From the NCBI GenBank assembly GCA_002633005.1, contig NMRA01000105.1:534010-598009 (forward strand): 64,000 bases of DNA, given 5' to 3'. Each line of letters starts with the position of its first letter. Within the stretch, counting starts at the first letter, position 1. A program made the position numbers and the translations under genes. Below, in pieces: positions 38,145 through 50,800 of this stretch. The DNA comes from Phoronis australis (lineage: Eukaryota > Phoronida > Phoronidae). The notes beneath the pieces are model-generated. The model was given only the letters and a program-made list of their open reading frames with translations. It did not search any database and was not told the origin of the DNA.

Positions 38145-38587
38145 CAATACAACCAATTGGAGATCTGCAACAGTTTTACATACAATTCGACATTCCTGTG
38201 AAATCTGTGCTAGCAAGTGCGGGATTTATACTCTCCAAATGGATAATAATGTCTTAACATTTTTTGTTGTTTTTTGTGTTGCCAAAATGTTCAGGCATTC
38301 TAATATTTAAACAATGTGTAATGGGGATTTCTGAAAGAACCCCCACCAGTATAAAACCTCATTGGGGCTCTTTCGGCTCAAAAAAAGTTCCTATATGATC
38401 TCTTTCGGAATCGTTGTGCATGTCTGCCTGGGACACGAAGAAAATATGGGCAAGTTGTCAATATTTCTGAATTTTTTGGCCTTTAAAGGTCCATTAAAAT
38501 ATTTCAAGTTGATTATTTGTCAACAGAAGCATAATTAGACTTCTGTTGTAGAAGCCAAGTTGTCCACAACATTTGAGACTGGGCTAT

Positions 38588-38835
38588 TTAAAACCATAGG
38601 GGATAATAAAACAATTATCTTTTCAGCCAGGACCATAAACCCTTTGTTAAACTGTATTTACTTACACAGGTCAACTGAGACAGGTGTATGACTAAAAGCA
38701 GGGTTCACAAAGAACTACTTTCCCTGACCTTGCTTGTTCATTTCAAAAGACCTATTGTGTGTGAAAAATGCCGATGATTTAGAACTGTCTTCAAAATTCT
38801 AAGGTTCTATGTGGACTAGTTATTCTCTCCAAAAT
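38588..38835 (+). repeat. Interspersed repeat, copy 3
   Basis: Third copy of the family at 29457-29705, sharing GACCATAAACCCTTTGTTAA, GCAGGGTTCACAAAGAA and CAAAATTCTAAGGTTCTATG-type blocks. It lies just past the 3' end of the mucin gene and contains an AATAAA that the gene could use. Confidence 0.7.
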
Positions 38836-39899
38836 GAAGTGAAACCTTCCTTTTACAGTATGCCTTAAAAGCCCTTGAGTGAAGTTTCCGAAAGAACCCC
38901 ACCTCTTTTTCCTGAAAGAACCCCGTGAGCTCTTTTTGGATGCAAAGTCACTTTGGTAGAATGAATCCCCAGTTGTGAAAATTTTTGTGGTGCAAGTACA
39001 ATCATTTAATTTTTGTGATATTTTTGTTCTACATAGGCCTTGCTATGATTTTCCGACAACCTTGACTACTGTGACGCCTCCTAGTGGCAGTTTTGTCTGC
39101 CACTATCATTCAAACCATTCTAAGGATGATTTTGAAAATTGGTGCATATTATGGTCTTAGTGGACGACTTTGACTGCTGTGGCACCTCCTAGTGGCAGTT
39201 TTGTTTTGTTTTGTTTTGCACCCAATAGCTGTATTTCCTAAACACTCTGCAGAATCTTTATTAAATTTACTAAGAGGGTTTATATGAAGTTAACAACAGA
39301 CGACGACGACTTTTAGACGTATCTGATGAATGCTATGCCTTCTAGAGTGACAATTTAATTTTTTCTGTTTTCCTTCGTTTCTCTGAAGTTCCTTGACAGA
39401 TTTTTTCTGAAATTTGTTAAATATCTCTCTATTAAAGACACAATGACATGTTCCCAACTTTGATGGATTCAGTGTATTTTGGACAATCTAGTGGCCATTT
39501 TTATGATACAAATAAACAACCCTAAAAGCACACCATTTGTGGTGTATTCGTGGGTGCATTTCAACGCTCAGCGTTGCTCTTGTTAAGACTTCACATTTAA
39601 ATTCATAGTACATGAAAGGTATCGGTTAAAGATTTTCTTTGAGATCAAGTCATTTAATATTTAAGTGAGCCAATACATGCTTTAGGAAGTCCAACAAATC
39701 TTAATTTTAAAATCTGAGATTGTTCAACACTCCAAAAAGTATTCACAAGCTCCGTCTTGGAAATTTTATCTTGCAATACTAAATATGGGCATGTGCAATA
39801 TTATGTTACTTTAAGAATGCATTTAAATGGAATGATTCATGTTGTCCGTGGCTTCTTAACTATAAGTGTTTGTACTGAATATTTTATCTAGACTGCAGT

Positions 39900-40235
39900 T
39901 ATCTTTTGTTGGTTATCACTTGAGTCTCAGTAGATGTTTCATGCCAGTCACATGCCATCTTCCTCAGGTGTTACCTCCATCTGTCATGTGATACGGGGCT
40001 CTTGTAGTCCGGCTGGTATCCATTGACTGCAATGTTGAGGGCTCTGGTGAAGTGCTGTGATTGGACTGTTGAATGCTATAGAATCATGCGGTACCGACAA
40101 CAGAGGGGGTAAATGAAATAGATGCCTGATCCCTTCTTTCTGGCCAGTAGCCGATCGGTAAATCCTGCTGACTGGCAATGGCTGGAGGTGTTATGATGGC
40201 TTGCTACTGAAGCCCGAGTTTGAGTCGTGTTTGAT
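39900..40235 (-). pseudogene. Degraded 3' end of a Penelope-like (GIY-YIG) retroelement
   Basis: On the - strand, broken frames read VASHHNTSSHC, ATGQKEGIRHLFHLPPLL and ALNIAVNGYQPDYKSPVSHD then WR and stop. These resemble the H-x-x-x-T-x-H and K-E-A/G-I-x-x-x-x-x-x-P-x-L region at the C-terminus of Penelope-type proteins. Past the stop comes CCTGAGGAAGATGGC and a GAAACATCTACTGAG block, comparable to the GAAGA...GAAAC signature of Penelope 3' ends. Frameshifts show that it is dead. The family assignment is from memory and uncertain. Confidence 0.35.
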
Positions 40236-43200
40236 GTTCTTGATGTGAATTTAAGTTTGTGCCAGATACATTGATTGTTAGGCCCTCAGTGGATTTTTGT
40301 TGAGAACATTTTAAACACTTTATGAGAACTCTGGTGAATGTGTTCTATTTCATGTCGGGGAGAAAATTCACTCAAAAAATAAGGCTCAAAAAGAACAATA
40401 ATCAGGACTTTTACTGTTCTAATTTGCTTATAGAATTTTTGACAAGCAACACATAGATATATTTTTGGAATCTAAAGTTATTTTCCTACTTCATTTTTCC
40501 AACATAAATTAAACTTTCTGAGTGAATTTTATCACTGAATATTCATTTACTCTTGTAGTGACTGTGCACATAACCGAAAACGAGGTCTCCTGGTAAACGA
40601 ATTTTGGTTCTCAGGGTGTACCATAAACTACTTGTTCCTTGGGCAACATGGCTGTCATCTGAGAAGTTATTGTCAGACCAGATACATTTATGTGCATACT
40701 ATTAAGTATTCTGTTCTTGAGATAGGCTTCTCTGCTCCTGGTAGGGCCAATGCTAACGGAGGTGTCTTAAGGAAACACTTGTAGCAACCATAAACCCACC
40801 TTCTGTCGAAGAAGCTAACTAGATTTAGACCAGTTAAAGATGCATAGTCTCATTAAATGGTGAATATGCAAATGAAGTACAAACAACCCCGGGACCTCCT
40901 GTGTGCAGGAAACCATCCAAAAACCAGTTACCACGATTACAATCTCGCGAAAGTCTCGTTTTGCGAGTCTATTTTTAAGTAAATGAGTATAATATTTCAT
41001 CATTAGCCTTATGAAACAAGGCACAGTTTTCATTATTTGTTTATCTTACTATCAAATAACGATTGCAAAGTATTTGGATTACGAATTTTTTTATGTTCAC
41101 ACTTGTTTTTAAGTGTATCTGTTGTGAGGTTTTCTTTAAAACCGCAATTTATTTACAAATTTTCTTGGTTATACTTGTACACACAGTTCTCCAGGAAATC
41201 ACTAGGTGGCGCTGGCTGCAAATTTAAATATTCATAGTATTAATGAGACATAGCATCTTTAATTAACGCTCAACTTGTTCCTTACCCAGATAAAAAGTGA
41301 ATTTGGTCTTGCAAAGAACTGATAATTTAAAAAAACTATCAATTCTTCCCAGTCCCAGATGGCACATTTACTCTTGACTTGAGAACAATTTGAGACCAAT
41401 TTAATAACGGTAAGTGGTCTAATTCAAAAGTTGTTTTTGTGAGGGAAGGCAGGTTTGAAACAGCTTAAATAAGTAAGTTCTAGGGGTGGGTGCGGGGGGT
41501 TACCAGTTGGTTGGACTGCAAAACCAAATGGCCGATGATCAAACCTGTTGTTCAGACTTCAAAGCGTGATGGCCCGACTGGTTTTGAAGTCCAACCAATT
41601 GCTGATTCCCCCTTGAAGTTAGAGCCTATAGACATCATATGTTTTGGAACTCGCAGCATTGAGGGGCTAATTCAAATTCATTATTTTTGTTTGCACACGT
41701 GACAACCAGATGATTGTGAGCCAAACTTTTTTGCCACACTGGTTAAAAAATAAGGCGTTTTCAAGAACACTTTCCCTATATGGCAATTGGTCACAGTGGT
41801 AACCATGTGGGGGTCTGTTGGCATCAATGATGATTAGCTCTGATCGTTACTCCACCCAGTGTGACGTGCCAGCTTATGACTGGTCACTGAGATATTTATG
41901 GGTGGGGCAACAGTAACTGATCAAGGAACAAGCCCAAAAATAATTAAAAAACTTGGATTTGGGTATGGATGCAGAATTTTATTGGCATCAAAGGTGGAGT
42001 TAATCAGAGTTATAAAAAGGGGAGTGGTTATGTGAGAATTGTTGATAACTTTGTCTATGCATCTTTGATGAAGAAAGAATAAAAGACCTAAATCCTTATT
42101 GTTTTGTTTTTGAAAAAGGAAAAACAGTCTCACTCAGAGCCGAGTGACATTTTATCAAGAATAATTGTGGATGTTCTCAAAGGAAAGTAAACACTGGTTG
42201 CATGAAACAAGTTTGGGATTGAGCAACTACGATGTCTAAGTGGCGTCACAAACATTAATTTTATTTTGATCAATTGCCATCAAGTTTCAAATTTGCTCTC
42301 GGCCAAATAAGGGTAGATTTATGGAATTGAAAAGAACTGACGTACATTCTTGCATTACACCAGGGTTGAGTAACTCGAAGCTACCTTACTAATTAACCGA
42401 TAATAAATATGATGAAGTGCTGTTATTTGACATTGAGGGGACACTAGTGTCACTCTAATATGATTTATGCGAGTCATTAGTGACACTCACGGAATGAAGA
42501 ATGGATTCCGACCATAACCTTGAGTTACTTAGGTTATGGTCTTACCCTAACTTGAGGTGGTTTTGAGTTAACCAACCTTGTCTAGCTATACAAGATGGCT
42601 TGTCACGGTTGAGTCATTTTAAGCATCAAGCATGGTCTCTAACAAGAACGAACTGCCATTTTTTTCTCAGAATTGTCATCTCAGTTAAGATCGGTTTTCG
42701 GGAGGTAAGAGATCAGAATCAAAATTAATTTCTCAGATGTATCAGTTTTAATAGAAATAATTAATTAAAATAGACACTGCATTGACACAGCAATTTCAGG
42801 AATGCAACAGATATCGGCGGACACAAACAAATTCATTCATAACCACCGAAACTAACATATAGCAACATAGCATACACTAAACGTGGAACATAAAACCTAC
42901 AAAGAATAACCAAAGTGGAACAGCACTCGTGTATGGCAAAAATTCTCCAATTAATGGGACAGTCTCTAAAATTTGGACACCTATATTCCATGATCCGATA
43001 TGACATGATTCTTGAATATTGAACGACCAGTATTGTATATTTCTAAAATCTGAGACAAGCTCCGGCCTTGAAATATTCACCCACCCAAGTTGGAGAATTT
43101 TTACCATATGTAGTATAACCTACTACAGGCAACTGTAAACATGTCACTACTGTCACACTGGGATGGGATAAGGTAGTTCACCCCAACACCACCTAAAGAC

Positions 43201-44338
43201 TATAAAGTCGTGCTGGAACCAACTATAATCAATTAATTGCACTTAGATTATGACACGATTTTAGAATACCAACTTATATAGCATTTTTCACATGCATAAA
43301 ATGGCAAGCAAGCCAGTGACCGGTCTCAATATTGCGACCAATCAGCAGTAAGTCATGACAGTGATACAATGATCCCCAGTCTTTTTGTCTGAAGAATGCA
43401 AATGGATGAAACAGTCAAAATTACAGTGTTACAATATGTGGATCTGGTCACTGAGACCAGTCAATGGCCTCAGTGTTGAGTCTAGATACTGGAAGTTTTG
43501 TGAATTGATTTCAAATCTGGAAATACCAGTGCAGAATGTGCCATCAATTGTATTTTCGAGTGGACACTTTCACCTGTGTTGAGCGCTGGTATGTAACACA
43601 AAATAAATTTGTAATCAAAGTGACTTAAATTAACAAACAAGAATTAAATGCACATTAAACCAAAAATTGCAATCTATCACTGACTAAAAAACATAAGCAG
43701 TAAAAAATTACACACATTGCTGAAAATTTTTATTCATTCGCTAAACTTTGAACTACTCAAGAAACCAGATAACTTTTAGGACAAAATTCCTAATGATAGT
43801 AAATGGACAAAAACAATCATATACGCTTACAGTGTTGCAAAAACACAAGCACAATAAGTAAACATAAATTTTGAGTTGAATATATCACAGCTAGAGATAA
43901 ACTGATCTCTTTCAAGGGACCCAGTCAACAGGCAAGTGGTCCTGGCCCCAATTAGTGACAACAAAAAGAAAGAACATCCACTAGTAATTGTAGCAAAGTA
44001 TTTCTGTTCATCTGGTGATTGTGGTCAGTTTTGGCAATCTCCAATAGACTTACACTTAAGGGTATATTTGTGTGAATGGTACACCACACTTGTAAGCACC
44101 TTTTGTCCTATAATTTATCATCCTATTTGCATTCTTAACAATTGAGTGTTGTAGCGCCTGATATTCTAGTCCACATAATTTAATCTAAGTAGTGGCCGCT
44201 TCATCACCAGAGGTAGCTTTGTCCCATCCAGAATTTGTCAAAAACCTGTAAAATCGAAAATGCGATAAATGCTAAGTATGATCCATCTTTAGTGTTTCGC
44301 AGAATCACAACCGTGAGCTTATACAGTTTGAGAGGAGA

Positions 44339-44482
44339 GTCTGCTCTGTTGAGACACACTCAGCACATAAGAACGTCTGCTCTGTTGAGACACACTCAGC
44401 ACATAAGAACGTCTGCTCTGTTGAGACACACTCAGCACATAAGAACGTCTGCTCTGTTGAGACACACTCAGCAAATAAGAAC
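44339..44482 (+). repeat. 36-bp minisatellite, four copies
   Basis: The unit starts GTCTGCTCTGTTGAGACACA and ends AGCACATAAGAAC. Since 36 is divisible by three, it keeps a spurious ORF (44235-44579) open. Confidence 0.9.
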
Positions 44483-44814
44483 AGGTCATATCATCCAAAG
44501 CATTGAAAAAATGAATTTGCCAACTTGGAGTATCTTAGGTGCAAGCAGCCGAGACAGGTCTAAGTTGAACCTTCTATGAATATGTCACTCATTGTTTTGT
44601 CTAACTTAAAAACACTCTTTTTCTCATTTCAGTGAGCAAAATTTTATGGGATCTTTACCAAATGTAATTGTCTTTTTTCAGAATCCATCTTGTAATCGCT
44701 CTCTTACCGTCTTGATATATTCAGACAAAAGCGTGAAACACCAGACAGACTAAATGGGGCATCATGAACATATAATGGAGTTTTTCACATCAGTGATCCA
44801 TTCTTTAAGTTCTA

Positions 44815-47814
44815 TTACCTTGTGATATTCTCCTCTAAATATGATATGTAGACCAGTTTAGTCTTCCAAGAGTCTGGTATGGCATTGTAACCTAGTCTAC
44901 AGCCAACCAGGGCGCCAGCAACAGCACTGTTGGTGTCGGCATCACCACCCTACAGAGAGAGACACAAGTCAGAACATTTCATTAAAGTACGGGTGAAGTA
45001 ACGACGTGCACAACCCAGTGAATACAATTTTTCCATCAGTGAGATACAAACCCGCCAATCAATCATCATATAGCACAATCACCACCAAGTGTCACTCAAA
45101 CTGCACCACAACAGACAAGCTACTTGCTCTTACGCTCATCTGCTGATTTTGAAGGCCAACTGCTTAATATTTTTGTATGGTAAAACAGTCCAAGCCACAA
45201 ACTACAAAGAGTGCACATACATTCAAGGCTGTCTATTATAAACTAACTTCCACCTCATAAGAAATTTAAAGCTGCAATAATGAACCATAACTTGTCACTA
45301 ACAATAGCTTAAGCAGATGACAAGTGATTTTGTGGCTTAAAAAGAACCGACAGTTCACTATTGCTTGAGATCATGCTCAGTGGATAAAATGACACGCAGT
45401 CACGCACAACAAAGTTGAAAGGATACCAAGCCTGGTTTTGGCCTATTAAAAAATACTACTAATGACTTTCTCATCCAGTTCATTCTCTAAAACAAAATAA
45501 TGCCCTGTAACCCCGGACAAGCTCAAATCTATGGAGGAAATTTTGAAAACTCCTTTCAAAGTCTACTACAGGGGCAAGCGTGGCCTACGATTTTAGTGAA
45601 TTACATAGCAACTAAGGGAAAAGACCACCTACCAAAGACCATGATGTACAATCTGTGACATTAGGGAGAATGAGTTTTAAGTTGATTCCTGCCTTAAACT
45701 TGGAAGATTGACACCAATGATGCATTAGCAAGTGACAAAACAAGGATTGGTGGAAATCATCAGAACAGGGTTAGTATACTTTTAACTTGTTGGTCTGGCT
45801 ATAAGTATTAATCACCTTCATTAACAAACGAGACCAATATTACAATCATGAAAATAAGTTAGCTTTTTGACAGAAGGTGGGTTTAGCAGCACACAGTCAT
45901 ACAAGAAGCTAGTTGAGTGTGACAAGAGCATGATTATTCAGTATTTGATGATAATGAATTTTAATTCAAATTGTGACTTTTAATCACTCAAAAAATCATA
46001 CGTGCATCCAGGGGAGCTCGGGGGCTTGAACGAGCCCCCCACTTGGCGAAGTGAGCAAAAAGGTCTGCCTCAGAGAAACAAAAACTCAAAAGTCCACTAC
46101 AAAGGTAGGAACTACCAAAACAAAATCAGCGAATGCACAATTCATAGCTGCTGCTCTGAAAATACCCCGTGAATCTTAGTAAAAGTCCACATTCTCAAAA
46201 ATTCGAGCTCTCCCTTTTTTAGGCTGAATGCGCCCATGCAAATATGGACTTATCAAAATTATCTACCGATTTGGACCACATAAACAGATAACGATGCGAC
46301 CAACTTCATCATTAATAGTACCCGGTATATTCATGAGCAAAATCTAGAAGCGGGTTGATATGCATGCAGTCACAGAAGTAACTTGCAGGAGTATTGAGTA
46401 AGTGGCAGTTACTGTATCCCCAGGTGAAGCAGACAATCATAATCAAAAGCAGATGACAATAACCACAAGCAGACAACCGTAATCACAACAGACGTTTTTG
46501 TGAACTATGTCACCCCTTCACACTATTCAAGTGGTCAAACCCAGCACTTTTTAAAGCACGGATTAGAAGAAGAAAATGATAACAAAGTATCCCACATTTC
46601 CTGCAATCTTACAAAACTTCCGCAGAGTTAATTCAATTACCGAAGCCTAAGTAACTTCCTGAAAGAAGTAACGGAACAAATTACAAAAAGAAAACAATTT
46701 GCAATTCCAGTTCCTTATCTTGGATATCCATAATTTCTAAATCATTGGAGAATCTTTTTGTGAGTGCTAAAACATTATTTAATGTAAATCTGTACTGTGG
46801 GTCAGAGGCCTACTTTCTTCAATAAACACAAAATCTCACCTATTTCTAACACAATATGCCAGTTGTGAATTTCTCATGTTTTCATATACAAGGCAAGTAG
46901 CACCACTGACAATACAATTTCTCATGTTTTCATATACAAGGCAAGCAGCACCACTGACAATACAATTTCTCATGTTTTCATATACAAGGCAAGTAGCACC
47001 ACTGACAATACAATTTCTCATGTTTTCATATACAAGGCAAGCAGCACCACTGACAATACAATTTCTCATGTTTTCATATACAAGGCAAGTAGCACCACTG
47101 ACAATACAATTTTCAAGCTCTGCACCACGGCTACCTCATCAAACAATATTTGTGGACATTCCCAACAATGTTTTAACCCTTGAAATATAAAAAGGACAAT
47201 CTTCGGAATTATGTTTTGTCTAAAACTAGTGAGGTTTTATTATATTTCAGCAATTTTATAAAAGAAATATTGCAGCAAGAACGTTTTTTCTTAAAGTTAT
47301 GTAGGACCCAAGGAAAATGCGAAATTTTGGCGAACTTTGGAACATTTAATCTCTCCGTCAAACATTGTAGATCATGCTTATATGAAACCTTCACACACCG
47401 TGCTTTATGCACTGTTCTCCAATACGCTGTAAAAAGGAATTAATTTTAAAGTTTTCCAATTTTGCATGAGGGGCTATAAAAACGGAATTTTATGATTTTC
47501 ACGAAATTAGTCCAGAATTGTAGAAAACAAAATGATAATTTTAAACTGAAACAACATTTTTGAGATTTCATTTTGAACGCTTCAACTAAATTTGATTGTG
47601 TTATCGATGCTGTTGTTTTGGTATCAATCATTTTTGCTAAATTTAACAAAAAGGCATGGTCACCTGCCCAATTAATGATTGATTGTAAAAAATAAGGTAC
47701 AAAATCAAATTATACAGGCTTTTTACTTTCAAAAAAATTGAATTAAAATCTATACAACGGCAACAACCTCAGTATTGGATACAAAGTCAATGGCCCACAG
47801 GTTCCATTTTACAC

Positions 47815-47847
<33 letters not shown>

Positions 47848-50800
47848 TACAGGTACGCTGCAAAATAGGCTACCTAAACTTGGACTAGTTGTAGCAGGTT
47901 ACAATGATAACAATTCACCACAACACATTTCCAGTTTATGTATAAAGACAAAAGTTTCGCGTTCAATTGTTTTGTGAATATTGCTTCTAAACGAGCCTGA
48001 TTGGACAAAATTTGCAATCTGCCAGATGAAAATTGCTCCTCAGATCACCAAGTACAGGGCATACGAAAAGAACATGAAACTCTATTTCATCTTCCACCAC
48101 ACTACAAATCTGGCGTAATATAAATCTGGCATACTTTTCAGATATTTCGCTAAATACACAGACATGTCCATAAGGTTACATAACTTTAAAAGGCCAGATT
48201 CACACCACCAAACCAGCGACTAGTACATACCTCCTTGACTAGTTTCTCCATAATATATCGGAAGTTGGCATGTTTAGTGGTTTTATTCAGAGCCCAGAAT
48301 CCTGCCCCCAAAGTCTTGTAGGTGTATCCAATCAAGCCGTGGCCACTCAACTTAAGATCAACGAGTTTCTTAGGAAACATGTGCTGTCTCAGCTCTTCTT
48401 TCTAAAGTAAACCACAAAAATTCTGAACAATTTCACTCGAAATACAATCCTAAGAGATGAGTTGAACACAGAGATCTTGCATTACCAAAATCATGATAGT
48501 TTCCTTGGAGTCCCTATGACCAAACAACCTCTAAGAAACATACTTCATTTCAAGTTTCTTTCATTTAGTAAATAAAGTATAATGACATTAACCACAGAAC
48601 ACTAACTTTCCATACTGGCCGAGTAACACTTAAGTCTGACTTAAGTATTACTCCGGTATGAGCTACATTAATGAGCTACACAAAAATTATTATGAAAGTT
48701 AGCAAAGTCTAGTCTTGCGACTTTTGATAAAACAGACCCCATGCTCTCAGTATCAAACATAACACTGTTCAATGACGATTTTGACCTCATGCAAAAGCAG
48801 AGATATTCAAGAAACTTAACAATGGAAATGTGTACAGTCCAGTCCACTAAGGGGGTCGATACCCACCTCTTCATCTGTTTGTAAGAAGTTGCAGGCGTAT
48901 TCGTAACTCTTCATGGAGATAGCTTGCACATCTATCTTTTGTTTGTTCAACACGCACTGCAGCATCATAGCTATGGCTGTTGTCACGGCAACACAAGATG
49001 CTACGCACCTGAAATGCAGCAGAAAGCGTTCAAGAAAATTTTCAAGCAATAAATGCATACCATAACACAAACTCTTTCCTCATATTACCTTTCTATCACA
49101 CTAAAGTCTGTGTCATATGTGTTTCAAAATGAGGTGAATTCTAAATAATTTTTACGGCATCAAGGTTAACAGTGTGAATATCATCACTTAGCAGTCCCAA
49201 GCACAACTTAAAAATTAATAAATCCTATTTTTTAAAAACACCACTGTGTTTTTCTTGTGCAACTGCACAAGCCATTTCTAAAAAGTTACTGCTATTTGTT
49301 CAACCCAGTACTTCCCTTCTTTTAACAAAATTGGATTTTACAAATTACAGTACCTTAGAAAATCGTCAGTTTGGAAAGGCAAACTAACTCAAAATTTTAC
49401 AAAACTTTCTCTCAGGTATCATCTGCACCATGTACACCATACTTGCAACAAAGTAAAAATGTTTCACAAGTTATTTTTGGTTGAGAAAATTGACAAAATT
49501 AAAGTCCATTTGTAAACCATTTTGTGTACCGAGCTAACAAAATCTTAAGCACAATCTACCCAAAACACCAGCAGCCAAAAGGCACATGCGTATGAACACT
49601 ACTTTCAGTTAGTAATACTTAGATAAAAATGATTTCCCACGACATAACCAGCTTTACAATAAAAAATACATTTTTGGGACTACTGTTGAATTCGATAGAT
49701 TTCTTAAAGTTATTAGTTTTGAACTAAGCTATAACACACTTATAAAATTCACTGCTTTTGCAATTTTATTAGTACAAATCATTAATTCTTGCCAACGTCT
49801 GCCAGGCATTCACTGAAATCAAGACCAGTGACTTATGCCAAGAATTGTACAGAGACACTCAGCTTACCTCAAAATCCAACTGCACAATTAATGGGGAACA
49901 TATTATTGGAGCATTAAACTGACGTTTTAGGTTGTAAAAGTCACGTTTCTTGTCCAATTTTCAAAATTCAAAAAACTAATTACGTGGCTGCGCTTTTCAT
50001 GAACTATTCAAATTTGTTATTTACAAGCTTTCGAAAATTTGAAGATACTAATGTCATCCCCAATGTGTTTATGGTGGTCTCATTATCTACAGAAAGATAA
50101 AATCAGCAGTCTGAGGCAATTCAATTTTAATTACCACAACAGCACGATGTCGTTCATCTGAACCACCAGATTCTGTGGTGCGCAAATTAGTTGACCTGTT
50201 AGGGTGCCAACGTAGGAGTCTTTTCATGTTAGACAGTTGAAAATGTTTAGAATACTCTTCCATTTATTGAGTGAGGTTTAGCTCTGCAGGCAGAATGTAA
50301 AACTAGCTCGTTAAGGTTAAGCCCGATTCCGCTGCTGATCTCAAAATACACCTTAATATTGTTGGAATAATTGTTTTTATTCTCAGAATGCAGTCTCTGT
50401 TAAGATATGCGAATCAGATGAAAATGCAATTTATCATGTTAATTTATTTAAATTAAAATCAATCAGTGTTACATTTTAGATCCAAAATATTGATAGCCAC
50501 TGAATACAGCAACAGAAATGCACGAATTTAATCCACAGAATTGTGCAAAACGTACTTTGTAAAAGACAGTGCTACTTCCAACTAACAAGTTTTAAAAACC
50601 CATTTCCTCAAAAACGATTCTGTCAGAACATACACTGGCATTTAGATAACCTTCTATTGTCAAAACTAGACTTTTCTCAATTTTATAATGACTAATAATA
50701 CTGCCAACACCACGACATAAATTTGATAAAACTGCAACATAAACATTGCTCACCACTCTACATAGTACTTGTTCCTCTATATCTGTGTCTAAATATAGTA

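Larger units (their letters stand above)
38145..44814. other. Intergenic region between the mucin and ADP-ribosylglycohydrolase genes
   Basis: This spans the 3' ends of two converging genes and contains both 3' untranslated regions, whose ends I cannot fix. Candidate poly(A) signals are AATAAA at 38605-38610 (+) and TTTATT at 43728-43733 (AATAAA on -). It also holds the repeat at 38588-38835, a retroelement remnant near 40 kb, two copies of a block containing CCTCCTAGTGGCAGTTTTGT near 39.08 and 39.18 kb, and the 36-bp minisatellite at 44339-44482. No further gene was seen. Confidence 0.55.

Noticed and set aside
44235-44579. 114-codon ORF with four LLRHTQHIRTSA repeats
   Set aside because: It is generated by the 36-bp minisatellite; no start context, splice sites or family match.
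46836-47190. Repeat proteins on both strands
   Set aside because: The 48-bp minisatellite is open in several frames simply because its unit is divisible by three.
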